A stretch of DNA of 42,868 nt from an uncultured Bacteroidia bacterium (GCA_938005475.1 CALLNY010000020.1:1-42868), one strand, 5' to 3'; counted from the first letter of the stretch, positions 1-9,132 are shown. The notes: generated by a model not told the origin, from the letters alone. Translations and numbers: made by a program.

Positions 1-744
1 AAGTTGTATTTCTTTATCTAATTCACCATACATTTCATCATAAACCATCTCTAAATACTCTTCATCCTCCATTTTCTCGCGTATTTTTTCATCCGCATTC
101 GCTCTCTCTAAACGCTGATAAATTTTTATCAAATCCTTATCTCGCGGTATATACGGTATACCTAAAATCTTACAACCTATTTTGTCATTAGATTTCCTAT
201 AATCTTGATTAAATATTTCCAATAGCTCCGATAACTTACTTCTTAATATCAATTTCAATCTCGGTACTTGTATAACATAGCTATCATGAGTTAATTTTTC
301 TATAAATTCGCTCTTGATATTCAATTCTTTACCTGTATAAGCATCAATGTATTTACGATTAACATGAGTTACAGCTTGGGGTAAATCTTCTAACTTAAAT
401 CCCAAAATGTATATGGTAATAATAGGTAGGTCATCCATTTGATATTGTTTGGCTAAATATCCACGAAAACGTAATAAATCAGCATGATAGCTTTTATTCG
501 ATTTTTGTATTTCTATCAATACTTTGGACAAATTCCCTTGTTGATTTTTTATTTGGGCAATAAAATCTAAACGTTGTACTCTAATCGGCAAGTCTTCTTT
601 TTGGATACTTTTCTCTTGGGGTAGTAATTGGATATCAACGATTTTTTGGTTAATAATAATACCGATGAAACGTTTTGCGACCTCGGGGTCTTCCATCATG
701 TACTTAAATACAGCATCGTAAAGAGGATTGGCTATGTAAATCAT
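1..744 (-). CDS. Rpn/PD-(D/E)XK nuclease-family protein, C-terminus cut by window edge
   Basis: The frame is open from the ATG at 744 to the window edge (248 codons, no stop). The N-terminus has the NPLYDAVFKYMMED signature of the Rpn / PD-(D/E)XK nuclease family (often annotated 'transposase'). Asp60 (RLDF) and the IEIQ segment around Glu78-Gln80 match the D...ExQ core of these nucleases. The family is linked to RecA-independent recombination and, in some members, to defence or toxin-like activity. It is not a classical transposase, and no terminal inverted repeats are seen here. The C-terminal part visible is charged and helical (ERANADEKIREKMEDEEY). The start is supported by a -7 box 4 nt upstream. 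The family assignment is solid; the function in this host is not known. Confidence 0.75.
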   Translation of the reverse strand, partial: MIYIANPLYDAVFKYMMEDPEVAKRFIGIIINQKIVDIQLLPQEKSIQKEDLPIRVQRLDFIAQIKNQQGNLSKVLIEIQKSNKSYHADLLRFRGYLAKQYQMDDLPIITIYILGFKLEDLPQAVTHVNRKYIDAYTGKELNIKSEFIEKLTHDSYVIQVPRLKLILRSKLSELLEIFNQDYRKSNDKIGCKILGIPYIPRDKDLIKIYQRLERANADEKIREKMEDEEYLEMVYDEMYGELDKEIQL

Positions 745-748
745 ATTG

Positions 749-756
749 CAAAGTTA
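749..756 (-). promoter_or_regulatory. -7 promoter box of the Rpn-family gene
   Basis: TAACTTTG on the minus strand fits the Bacteroidota TAnnTTTG box. Only 4 nt separate it from the ATG at 744, so transcription would start on or next to the start codon. Confidence 0.5.
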
Positions 757-827
757 AGAAGATATTTCATTAAAGATTATAAATAGTACTTAAAGAGTTT
801 TTAATTGACTTACTCCCTGTTATTAAG

Positions 828-1838
828 TTATTCAATTACAAAATATTCATAAAGAAAAGTTTTTTGCTTTAATTGAAGTTCTTTAATGTTATCTAAATCA
901 TGCCATTTTTGGAAGTTTCCATGCATATTTCTGTAATTAACAATCAATTTAGCGTTTTGTTTGCCAATATATGGGTGTTTTGCTAGTTCTGAATAATCGA
1001 GCAGATTCAAGTTTTTAGGTTTATAATTACTCATTTTTTCAAGAAAAGTGTATTCTTTAAGAACGGATAAAATCGTGTCATTCATCCCATAGATATCGTT
1101 TAATTGGGAGTAATCTATGAAATAAGGTAATAAATTACGGAACTTGATAATTCTAGAAGCCATTTTAGGTCCTATTTTAGGTAATTTTTCTAGTTGTAAA
1201 GAGTCGGCGGTATTCAGATTAAACTTTATTATTTTTGGGGGTTTTGAGATATGAGAATTATGAGAATTAACGGATAAGGTAGTATCTAAATAGGTAAAAT
1301 GTTTGAGGAGTAGTAAATGTTTGTTTTCTAATCCGTAAATGGTATTTAATTCATTCCATGAAGTAAAAGCTTGTTTTTTTAAGCGATATTTATGGATACG
1401 AGCGGCTAAATAACTAGGAAGGAATAGAGCAAACTGAGTTGAGTCTGCGGTGTTTAAATTGATTTTATTTGTGTTGGGCAACGAGAAATCTAAACAATGT
1501 TGGATTTGAGGGTATATTTTATCTATGCCATAAATATTTTGGAAGTCTTCATTATTTAAAAAAAACTTTATTTTGTTTCTGTATTTCAAAATATTAGAGA
1601 TGATTTTGGGAGGGATTGCTAAATTGGATTGGAAGATAAGACTATCTGCGATATTAACTTTTACAATTTTACATTGAGTGATAGAATCTTTTGGATAGGA
1701 TTGGTCATAAATGAATTTAGGATTTTGTGTAATTCCTGGTAGATTAGGAGAGTAAAAGTACAGGAGGTATAATTTATAGAGTATTAGTAAAAAAATTAAG
1801 CCAATAACAACCCAAAGACCTTTTTGATGGGAAGTCAT
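828..1838 (-). CDS. ComEA-like helix-hairpin-helix protein
   Basis: 336 residues. One N-terminal membrane segment (about residues 9-28, GLWVVIGLIFLLILYKLYLL) is followed by four helix-hairpin-helix modules. Each is introduced by a variant of N(L/I)NTADS: about residues 60-110, 128-180, 206-262 and 273-320. The third has the best HhH core (LPKIGPKMASRIIKFR). ComEA-type modules bind DNA without sequence specificity, and in naturally competent bacteria such proteins sit on the outer face of the inner membrane during DNA uptake. Long multi-HhH versions are common in Bacteroidota, and most have no tested function. The start lies 11 nt after the stop of the response regulator gene, so it is probably the last gene of that operon. 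A competence role is inference. Confidence 0.8.
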   Translation of the reverse strand: MTSHQKGLWVVIGLIFLLILYKLYLLYFYSPNLPGITQNPKFIYDQSYPKDSITQCKIVKVNIADSLIFQSNLAIPPKIISNILKYRNKIKFFLNNEDFQNIYGIDKIYPQIQHCLDFSLPNTNKINLNTADSTQFALFLPSYLAARIHKYRLKKQAFTSWNELNTIYGLENKHLLLLKHFTYLDTTLSVNSHNSHISKPPKIIKFNLNTADSLQLEKLPKIGPKMASRIIKFRNLLPYFIDYSQLNDIYGMNDTILSVLKEYTFLEKMSNYKPKNLNLLDYSELAKHPYIGKQNAKLIVNYRNMHGNFQKWHDLDNIKELQLKQKTFLYEYFVIE

Positions 1839-1849
1839 AGCAAGAAATT

Positions 1850-2512
1850 TTATACGATATTATGCTTAATGGCATATTTAATAAGTTCTGCGGTATTTTT
1901 TACGTTGAGTTTTTGGAGGAGATTTCTTCGGTGGGTATCAACGGTTCTGGGGGAGATAAATAATTTATCGGCTATATCTTGTGAAGTTAAACCTTCCGCA
2001 ATGAGTTTAATGACTTCAATTTCGCGTTTGGTAAGTTGGGAATTATCGTTATCTTTGTTTATGTCAATATCGTCATTATTTTTATTGGGCATAAACTTGG
2101 TCATCATCTTAGTAGCTACTTCAAGACTAAAATAGTTTTCGCCTTTAAAAATTTTTTGGATAGCAGTAACAAATTCTTCTTTACCAACATTTTTGAGGAG
2201 ATATCCTGATGCTCCTGCTTGTAACATTTTTGAGATAAAAGCTTCTTCGTCATGCATAGTGAGCGCTAAAATTTTCACGTTGGGGTAATTTTCAGTTAAA
2301 TATTTCGTAGTTTCTATACCGGACATTTCAGGCATGCGTATATCCATAATAACCACCTCAGCGAATTGGTTTTTAAAAAACTCAATAGCTTCCACACCAT
2401 TAGAAGCTTCACCTATGATTTTTATGTTAGGGACATCTTCTAGTAAGGATTTTATCCCGTCCCTTATGATTTTATGATCATCTACAATAAGTACAGTAAT
2501 TATATTATTCAT
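1850..2512 (-). CDS. LuxR/NarL-type response regulator
   Basis: 220 residues from the ATG at 2512. The receiver domain (about 5-122) has the acidic pair Asp11-Asp12, phosphoacceptor Asp57 (VVIMD), Thr85 and Lys107. A LuxR-type helix-turn-helix lies at about 155-215 (LTKREIEVIKLIAEG, ISPRTVDTHRRNLLQKL). It follows the histidine kinase gene with a 13-nt gap and should be its cognate partner, acting as a transcription factor. An upstream in-frame ATG at 2563 would overlap the kinase gene by 38 nt and add a non-conserved leader, so the start at 2512, just before the receiver fold (IITVLIVDDHK), is preferred. Target genes are unknown. Confidence 0.9.
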   Translation of the reverse strand: MNNIITVLIVDDHKIIRDGIKSLLEDVPNIKIIGEASNGVEAIEFFKNQFAEVVIMDIRMPEMSGIETTKYLTENYPNVKILALTMHDEEAFISKMLQAGASGYLLKNVGKEEFVTAIQKIFKGENYFSLEVATKMMTKFMPNKNNDDIDINKDNDNSQLTKREIEVIKLIAEGLTSQDIADKLFISPRTVDTHRRNLLQKLNVKNTAELIKYAIKHNIV

Positions 2513-2525
2513 ACACGAAACAAAT

Positions 2526-5456
2526 TTAAACTTTATTTGAATATGAAGCAATAGGGACTTCAATTATGCATAAAAAACCTTTGTCGGGTTCACTTTCAAA
2601 ATGGATATTTCCTTGAATAAGTTTTATTCTGTGTTCAATATTTCGTAAACCAATACCTCTGGATTTTTGCTGGATAGTTTGTAAATCAAAACCTTTACCA
2701 TCATCTTCATACATTAAAAGTATAGTATTCTCGTAATAAAATAATTGTATATAGATATTATGGGCATCTGAATGTTTAAAGGAGTTATTTAGAAGCTCTT
2801 GTACAACTCTATATAAGGTTATCTCATAGGATTTATCAATAGGTATTTCTTGCCCATAGGCTTGATAATGAACTTTGATTGTATTAACACCGTTCATAAT
2901 TTTAGTGAGTTCTTTTAAAGCACTATTTATGCCTAGCTGTTCCAAAGAGCTGGGCATCAAATTATGAGAAATAGAGCGTAATTCTTGAATCGCGGCATCT
3001 AACAAATTTAGAGATTTGCGGTACAGTTCTGAATTTTCTTGATTATGACAATCGGATTCTAATGCACCGATATTGATTTTCAAAGCGGATAACATTTGCC
3101 CAAGCGAATCATGTAAATCTTGTGCAAAACGTTGTCTTTCAAACTCTTGGGTATCTACAATAGCTTTAATAATTAGATTTTGCTGATTTAATTTGGTTTG
3201 CATGAGCTCTTGTTCTTGTCTTTTTCTTTCTGTAATATCTCTTACAATAATAAGCCAATAAGTTTTATTATTCACGAATTGAATAGGAGAAAATTCCATT
3301 TCACAAATATAAGTAGAGCCGTCGGCTCTTAAATTTTCAAATTCTACTTTTGTTATTTCATAACTTTTTAGTTTTTTTAGGGTTTCGGGTGGTATTCTTT
3401 CAAGAACTTGATTAACTTCCCAGAAGGGTCTATGAAGGAAATTTTCTTTATTTCGTTTTGAGATATTAAAATAAGCATTATTTGCATAAACAATAATAGG
3501 AGGGTTTTCATCATTTAGGATAAGTACTCCGTCTGAGGTATTAGCAATAGCAGTTTCAAGCAATAATCTCATTTCTTCTGCTTGAATTTTTTCAGTGATA
3601 TCTGTAATTCTTGCTAAAACCAGTTTTTCATGACCGGCAGTAATGTGTTTAAAGGTTAAATCTAACCATGCTGATTTAGATTGTCCTTCATAGAATACTT
3701 CTCCTTGCCAATCTTCCTTTTCGAGAATTTTTTTTATAATAGTTCTTCTTAAAGATTTTGGTAATAAATTCTCTTTCTTGTTATGTTCAATAAGCTCATT
3801 TAATGAAGTAAAACCCAATATTTTTAAAAGTCTTTGATTGCATTTAATAATATTTCCATTATAATCGAAGATAGCTAAACCATCTCCACTCTGGCTAAAA
3901 ACAGCATCTAGTAGATCTAGGGTTTTTTGTTTTTCTATTTGTTGTAATTTTTTTTCAGTAATATCGTTAGCGTAAATTGTAATAGCTTCAATCTTATTAT
4001 TTAAGTTTGGGATAGGATAAAAATGAGTATCATAGTAATAATTAGAACCTTTCACAGAGAAGAATATTTCTTTTGAAAATTTTTCTCCTTTAAATGCGGC
4101 TTGATAATATTTTTCCCAGAATTTTATATGTTTAGAGCCCAATAGTTGTAAATTATAACCTTGAATGGGATAAAACCCAAATACTTTATAGAAGAGTTCG
4201 CTGTATTGTTTATTAAAAGATACTAATTCATAATTTTTATTGATAGACCAAATAATAATATTAGTATGCTCGATAAGGGATAATAAATTAATTTGGGATT
4301 TTTTTAATTCATTTTCAATAATTTTTTTATCAGTTATATCAATGACGGTAGCTTCAATAATTTTTTCGTTAGTTAACAAAGTGGTTAAATGAATGTTTTC
4401 TAGTACCCAGATGGGAGAGCCATCGGCTTTTTTTTGATATAGTTCAATATTTTTTAAGAAACCTGTTTCTTGTAGTAAGTCTATTAAGGCGTTTCTTTCA
4501 AGCGGGGATTGATAAAATTGGACAGCGTTCTTACCTATAAGTTTCTCTGCGCTTGAGAAACCGAAAATTTTGGCATAAGCATCATTACAATGAATAATCG
4601 TTCCATCTAATTTTTTTTGGACAACTCCTGCTAAATTACGTTCAAATAGCGAACGATATTGCCTTTCTGATTTTTGTAGTTCCTCTAGAAATTTTAATTT
4701 TTCACTTACATCATGAGCCGCTAATACTAATCCCTTTACTTCAAATTCTTCATCGTGAAAAGGAAATATGCTTAAATCAAAAGCTAATTTTTTATTATAC
4801 CATTCAATTTTAACATTATCTAACTTATATTGAGATAATTTACTACTCAGTAGGTCAGTTATGAGATGGGTATTATGAGGAATATTTTTAAGGAAGGGTA
4901 ATAATTCTTGGATAGGGGCAAAAGTATTAAGATAAATTTTATCTAATTGAAATAGCTTTCTAGCGGAATCGTTATAAAAAATCACATAACCATCAGCATT
5001 GGTGGCAATGATTGCATCCTTTAGATTTTTTAGAATGTTAAAAAATTGTTTTCTTTCATTAGAAACTTTACTGAAGTTATTATGCTTAAAAAAAGCGATT
5101 TCAATAGTAGTTTCTAATTCTCTTTGGTCGAAGGGTTTGATTAAAAAAGCATAAGCATCAGAAAGTTTAGCTCTTTGAAAAGTCATCTCATCGGAGTAAG
5201 CAGTTAAAAACACAATAGGAATATCCACTATTTCTTTAAATTTTTGAGCAGTTTGTATTCCATCAATATCTCCTTTAATCATTACATCCATAATTATTAG
5301 GTCAGGCAGATAATCAGGTCCTTTTTTAAGAAGGTCTGTTCCATTATCAAAAATTTCGGGGACAACATATCCCATTTCAATAAGCCTTGCTTGTAAATCT
5401 AATGCTACGACTCCTTCATCTTCTAAAATAAGAATAGTTTTAGGTTTATTTTTCAT
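2526..5456 (-). CDS. receiver-multiPAS sensor histidine kinase (HisKA_3)
   Basis: 976 residues with no membrane segment, so a cytoplasmic sensor. The N-terminal receiver domain (about 6-120) has Glu12-Asp13, Asp57 (LIIMD), Thr85 and Lys107, so it looks phosphorylatable. Five PAS modules follow at about 135-255, 262-380, 385-500, 510-625 and 630-745. The HisKA_3 dimerisation domain carries phospho-acceptor His782 in QDLHDSLGQ. The HATPase domain shows an N box (LLNNSFKHSDA), the DDGKGFD segment and GIGLRNIEHR. Putting the receiver at the N-terminus, ahead of the sensors, differs from usual hybrid kinases and suggests that phosphorylation from another kinase feeds in. The gene sits 6 nt after the PRPP synthetase-like gene and 13 nt before its response regulator. 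The signal is unknown. Confidence 0.9.
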   Translation of the reverse strand: MKNKPKTILILEDEGVVALDLQARLIEMGYVVPEIFDNGTDLLKKGPDYLPDLIIMDVMIKGDIDGIQTAQKFKEIVDIPIVFLTAYSDEMTFQRAKLSDAYAFLIKPFDQRELETTIEIAFFKHNNFSKVSNERKQFFNILKNLKDAIIATNADGYVIFYNDSARKLFQLDKIYLNTFAPIQELLPFLKNIPHNTHLITDLLSSKLSQYKLDNVKIEWYNKKLAFDLSIFPFHDEEFEVKGLVLAAHDVSEKLKFLEELQKSERQYRSLFERNLAGVVQKKLDGTIIHCNDAYAKIFGFSSAEKLIGKNAVQFYQSPLERNALIDLLQETGFLKNIELYQKKADGSPIWVLENIHLTTLLTNEKIIEATVIDITDKKIIENELKKSQINLLSLIEHTNIIIWSINKNYELVSFNKQYSELFYKVFGFYPIQGYNLQLLGSKHIKFWEKYYQAAFKGEKFSKEIFFSVKGSNYYYDTHFYPIPNLNNKIEAITIYANDITEKKLQQIEKQKTLDLLDAVFSQSGDGLAIFDYNGNIIKCNQRLLKILGFTSLNELIEHNKKENLLPKSLRRTIIKKILEKEDWQGEVFYEGQSKSAWLDLTFKHITAGHEKLVLARITDITEKIQAEEMRLLLETAIANTSDGVLILNDENPPIIVYANNAYFNISKRNKENFLHRPFWEVNQVLERIPPETLKKLKSYEITKVEFENLRADGSTYICEMEFSPIQFVNNKTYWLIIVRDITERKRQEQELMQTKLNQQNLIIKAIVDTQEFERQRFAQDLHDSLGQMLSALKINIGALESDCHNQENSELYRKSLNLLDAAIQELRSISHNLMPSSLEQLGINSALKELTKIMNGVNTIKVHYQAYGQEIPIDKSYEITLYRVVQELLNNSFKHSDAHNIYIQLFYYENTILLMYEDDGKGFDLQTIQQKSRGIGLRNIEHRIKLIQGNIHFESEPDKGFLCIIEVPIASYSNKV

Positions 5457-5462
5457 TCTGAT

Positions 5463-6389
5463 TTAGCCTTTGATTTGAAAATAGTTCATCAAAAACTTTG
5501 CAAATATAAATGAAACATCATATACTCTTAAAAAATCAGAATGTAGCTGAGTTGATTTAGGGTGCGAATTAGTGGCACAAATTATTTTAATGGTATTAGC
5601 ATTACAAAGTTTTTCAAGAGAGTTATTAGGTAAAATGAGATGGGTAGCAACGGCAAAAATTTCTTTTGCTCCATGTTCTAGATAAGCGTTAGCGGCTTGG
5701 AGAAGCGAACCACCAGTTCTTATCATGTCATCATAAATAATCACTGTTTTATTTTCTACATCTGCGTTAACGCCTGTAATTTTAGTTTCTGAGCCACTTT
5801 GGCGAGATTTGTAAACAAATGCGGCTTCAACTCCTAAATCATTAGCTATAGAAGCGACCCATTTTGCTCTTCCAGCATCTGTTGAAGCTAATATGTAATC
5901 TTTACCTTCACTTATCTCTTGAATAGCCTGAATAATAACGGGCTTAGCGTATAAGTGCGTAGCAGTAATGTGTTCTCCAAAATAATGCGGAATTCCTTCA
6001 GAATGTAAATCTAATAACAAAACTTTATTTCCCTCAGGGGGCTCCGGTATTGCAGATAAAATTTTCGCACGTGTTTTCGCTTTTACAATCTCCCCTTCTT
6101 TTACAGAACGCTCCATCGTACTATACCCAAAATATGGTATTACCAAAGTTAAACTTCTCGCTCCCGCCTTCACTATACCATAGCCTAAATCATATAAATT
6201 TAAAGTACATAAATCATTATGGGTTCCTCCAACTAATATAACATGCTGACCTAATACATTTTGCTCTACTCTGTGATATATCTCACCATCCGGAAAAATT
6301 CGCTCTTCAATCGTTCCAACTGGTATTTTTAAATAGTCTGCTATTCGTTTCGCTAAATAATCATATTCTTTTAAAGAAAATAGTATCAT
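5463..6389 (-). CDS. divergent ribose-phosphate pyrophosphokinase, class-II-like
   Basis: 308 residues, normal length for PRPP synthetase, which transfers pyrophosphate from ATP to ribose 5-phosphate for nucleotide, His and Trp synthesis. Visible family features are FPDGE (about residue 28), IPYFGYSTMER in the position of canonical PYFGYARQDR, LLLDLHSEGIPHYFG, the STDAGRAK pyrophosphate loop, YKSR (canonical DKRR) and the PRPP-binding loop VIIYDDMIRTGGS. The MER...EGEIVKAKTRAKILSAIP stretch resembles the plant class II enzymes (PRS3/4 type) more than the bacterial class I enzyme. It may therefore be a second, phosphate-independent paralogue. It heads the two-component operon, with a 6-nt gap to the kinase gene. 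The family call is firm; the class and substrate are inferred from remembered sequences. Confidence 0.75.
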   Translation of the reverse strand: MILFSLKEYDYLAKRIADYLKIPVGTIEERIFPDGEIYHRVEQNVLGQHVILVGGTHNDLCTLNLYDLGYGIVKAGARSLTLVIPYFGYSTMERSVKEGEIVKAKTRAKILSAIPEPPEGNKVLLLDLHSEGIPHYFGEHITATHLYAKPVIIQAIQEISEGKDYILASTDAGRAKWVASIANDLGVEAAFVYKSRQSGSETKITGVNADVENKTVIIYDDMIRTGGSLLQAANAYLEHGAKEIFAVATHLILPNNSLEKLCNANTIKIICATNSHPKSTQLHSDFLRVYDVSFIFAKFLMNYFQIKG

Positions 6390-6695
6390 GGTTCTAATAA
6401 TGCCAGCAAATTACAAAAAATTTTTTCAAGTTTAAATAAAGAATTCTATTAACCCAATTACGCATCAGAAAAATACATATGTAACAACTAAACTGCTAAT
6501 TAACTAATTTACAATAAGTCCTCCCCAAAAAACAAAATTATAGTAACATACACATACAGAATTGAAACACCTTAAAATTGTTCAATAAATAGTCAAAAAA
6601 ATCCTTCCTTGATATATGAAAAATTGAACTTTGGAATACTTTTTGCTATTATTTGGAATACTTTTTGCTATTAAATATATCAGTCTCCAAATAAA
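6390..6695. other. divergent intergenic region with a tandem repeat
   Basis: 306 bp between two divergent genes. It contains a perfect 22-bp tandem repeat near the YceI gene (separate entry) and one possible minus-strand TAATTTTG box (6533-6540) about 140 nt before the PRPP synthetase-like gene. No reading frame or RNA-like fold was recognised. Confidence 0.5.
6630..6673 (+). repeat. perfect 22-bp tandem duplication in YceI promoter region
   Basis: Two identical 22-bp units, 6630-6651 and 6652-6673, lie head to tail and end 22 bp before the YceI start codon. Each begins with TTTG and contains TACTTTTTG, a -7-like box with one extra base in its spacer. The repeat therefore doubles a near-consensus promoter element, or could be a pair of operator sites. 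The exact duplication suggests recent slippage or selection for two copies. Confidence 0.85.
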
Positions 6696-7253
6696 ATGAT
6701 AAAAAGTTTTTTTATTTTTCTTACAATCAGCTTGATAGGTTATACTTCCTTTACTCAACCTTACTACAAAAGCAATAACTCTAACGTGATTTCTTTTTAT
6801 TCAAAAGCACCATTAGAAGATATTGAAGCAGTTAATAAAGAAGCAACTTCTATAATTGACATACCAACACGTAATGTTGCATTTAAAGTGCCTATAAAAT
6901 CTTTTAAATTTCAAAATAGATTGATGCAGGAGCATTTTAATGAAAATTATATGCATTCCGATAAATTTCCTGATGGTACTTTTGCTGGTAAAATTATTGA
7001 GTATGTAGACCTAAAAAAAGAGGGTGAACACGAGGTAACCGTGTCAGGAAAATTAACTATTCACGGTGTTACGCAAAATAGAACTATTAAAGGTAAAATT
7101 ACAATCAAAAACCAAACCGCTATGATAGATTGTAAATTTGATGTTTATCTAAAAGACCATCATATAGACATTCCTAAAATGGTAATAAAAAAGATTGCTG
7201 AAAAAATAGAAGTTACGGTTCATTCCGAAAATTTTTACACAGAAATAAAATAA
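6696..7253 (+). CDS. YceI-family exported protein
   Basis: 185 residues with a signal peptide (about 1-20, ending YTSFTQ). The mature part is a YceI-like beta-barrel: the opening strand VISFYSKAPLEDIEA, the central FKVPIKSFKFQNRLMQEHFNENY and the characteristic VSGKLTIHGVTQNRTIKG motif. YceI proteins bind isoprenoid or other amphiphilic lipids in the periplasm; many are stress-responsive, but the physiological ligand is usually unknown. The gene lies 28 bp before the M1 peptidase gene on the same strand and may be co-transcribed with it. Its promoter region carries the 22-bp tandem repeat, so expression could respond to a dedicated regulator (inference). Confidence 0.85.
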   Translation: MIKSFFIFLTISLIGYTSFTQPYYKSNNSNVISFYSKAPLEDIEAVNKEATSIIDIPTRNVAFKVPIKSFKFQNRLMQEHFNENYMHSDKFPDGTFAGKIIEYVDLKKEGEHEVTVSGKLTIHGVTQNRTIKGKITIKNQTAMIDCKFDVYLKDHHIDIPKMVIKKIAEKIEVTVHSENFYTEIK

Positions 7254-7281
7254 AAGGAAATTCAATAAATAGCTATTACTA

Positions 7282-9132
7282 ATGTTAAATATTCTGTTAC
7301 AATTTGGTATTTTTTTGTTCTATTATTATTCTTATGCGCAAAACTGTCATCATCTTGCAAAAACCTATCAAGCTCCATTAGCGAATTTATCTCGTCATGT
7401 AGACCTCAAGTACCTAAAATTCCGAATAGAACCTAAAATGAATGTTTTATATTTTGAGAGAGCATCGGCTCGCTGGGGATTTACTATCCATGATACCCTG
7501 CCACTAAAATTGTATTTACACTCTCAATTATTCGTAGACTCCATCACCTACCAAAACCAGATTTTAAGTTTTACCCATCAAAATGACCTTATAGAAATTC
7601 TTTATCCTTTTTCTCTTAATCAGTACCATGAAGTTACGATTTACTATCACGGTATACCAGCTTCTAATGGATTTGGCTCGGTAGGTTTTCAACCTGATAC
7701 TGCATTATGGACACTTTCACAGCCTTATGGTACTTACACTTGGTTACCCAATAAAGAAGATTTGCTGGATAAAATTGATTCAGTAGATATTGAAATAACG
7801 GTTCCGAGTGTTTTTACCGCTGTTGCAAATGGTTTAGATTTTGGATTTACAGAAAATAACACAAAAAAAACCTTCTATAGAAAACATCGCTCCCCTATCG
7901 CTCACTATTTGATTGCTTTTGCTGTCGGGAAGTACTATCAACAAAATTTTACTTTTAATTATCAAAACAAAACTTACCAAGTAACTAATTATGTTTATGA
8001 GCAAGATACCGCTGCCGCAAGGTTTAATACTCAAAATATGATTGCCTTCTTCCCGTATCTTTTTGAAAAATTTGGTGACTATCCTTTCTATCCTGAACAG
8101 TATGGACAAGCCCAATTTGGTTGGAGAGGTGGTATGGAGCATCAAACAATGACTTTTGTAGGTTCTTGGTGGATTGAACTCCTTATCCATGAAGTAGCCC
8201 ATCAATGGTTTGGGGACTTAGTAACCTGTGCTACATGGCAAGATTTATGGTTACACGAAGGCTTTGCTACCTATATCTCCGGCTTATACTATGAAAATTT
8301 AGACCCTCAATGGTGGTACCCATACAAAAAAGCTCGTATGAACTCAACTACTTCTCAGCCTCTTGGTTCTGTTTTTGTCCCTGAACAAGATACCGCAGAC
8401 GTGTCCACTCTTTTTAGTAAAAGGTTACGCTATGATAAGCCCGCTATGGTACTACATCAACTACGTTTCATCATGGGAGATACCGCTTTCTTTAATGCTT
8501 GTTATGACTTCTTACATGACCCCGCTTTGCGTTTCCGACAAGCCCATACCCAAGACCTCAAACGCCATTTCCAAAACCATACTTCATGGGATATCAATAC
8601 TTATTTCCATCAATGGGTCTACGGTGAAGGTTTTCCAAATTTGTACTTAAATGCTCAAATAACTAATAACGTGTTAAGTTTACAATTAGAACAATCCTCT
8701 AATTCTAACATTCATTGGTTTCATGTCCCTACTCCCCTAAAAATCTACGCTAAATATCAAGAAAAACCCGTGGTAATTGATACAGCTATTTATTTTCTTT
8801 CTGCTTCTGATATTCACTACATACCTTACCTTGAAACTATTGATAGCATTCGCATTGACCCTGATTTGTGGACTATCAAAGGCGAAGCTTTCGTCGTTTC
8901 GAATACCGCCATACAACAACCTTGCCAACTTATGGTCTTCCCCAACCCCGCCATTAACGAAATCATAATCAATACACAATCTCCTGAACTTATTACTATC
9001 TACGATGTTCAGGGAAATAAAATATTACAAAAAAAATATCTGCCTAATCAAAAGATGGACCTTACTCAGCTGGTACCCGGAATTTATTATATTGAAGTGA
9101 ATAATACCCACCTAAAACTCGTAAAATTATAA
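7282..9132 (+). CDS. M1-family metallopeptidase with T9SS sorting domain
   Basis: 616 residues. A signal peptide (about 1-20, ending YSYAQ) is followed by an N-terminal beta domain and a gluzincin domain. The zinc site is HEVAHQWFGD at 303-312 with the third ligand Glu326 in LHEGFAT. The substrate-recognition loop is GGMEHQT (283-289) in place of the usual GAMEN. A conserved Tyr lies in RLRYDKPAMVLHQLR. The last ~75 residues (VFPNPAINEIIIN ... GIYYIEV) are a T9SS type A C-terminal sorting domain, so the enzyme should be exported and anchored on or released from the cell surface. Expected activity is release of N-terminal amino acids from peptides. Gene position suggests co-expression with YceI. 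Confidence 0.92.
   Translation: MLNILLQFGIFLFYYYSYAQNCHHLAKTYQAPLANLSRHVDLKYLKFRIEPKMNVLYFERASARWGFTIHDTLPLKLYLHSQLFVDSITYQNQILSFTHQNDLIEILYPFSLNQYHEVTIYYHGIPASNGFGSVGFQPDTALWTLSQPYGTYTWLPNKEDLLDKIDSVDIEITVPSVFTAVANGLDFGFTENNTKKTFYRKHRSPIAHYLIAFAVGKYYQQNFTFNYQNKTYQVTNYVYEQDTAAARFNTQNMIAFFPYLFEKFGDYPFYPEQYGQAQFGWRGGMEHQTMTFVGSWWIELLIHEVAHQWFGDLVTCATWQDLWLHEGFATYISGLYYENLDPQWWYPYKKARMNSTTSQPLGSVFVPEQDTADVSTLFSKRLRYDKPAMVLHQLRFIMGDTAFFNACYDFLHDPALRFRQAHTQDLKRHFQNHTSWDINTYFHQWVYGEGFPNLYLNAQITNNVLSLQLEQSSNSNIHWFHVPTPLKIYAKYQEKPVVIDTAIYFLSASDIHYIPYLETIDSIRIDPDLWTIKGEAFVVSNTAIQQPCQLMVFPNPAINEIIINTQSPELITIYDVQGNKILQKKYLPNQKMDLTQLVPGIYYIEVNNTHLKLVKL

Noticed and set aside
1824-2135. Plus-strand 103-residue hydrophobic frame opposite the response regulator
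   Set aside because: Antisense shadow of a conserved LuxR-type gene; no promoter or conserved features.
6630-6673. Start of a CRISPR array
   Set aside because: The two units are directly adjacent with no spacer, and no cas gene is present.
7834-8205. Minus-strand frame inside the M1 peptidase gene
   Set aside because: It lies wholly within the catalytic region of a strongly conserved gene and has no family features of its own. It is a shadow frame.
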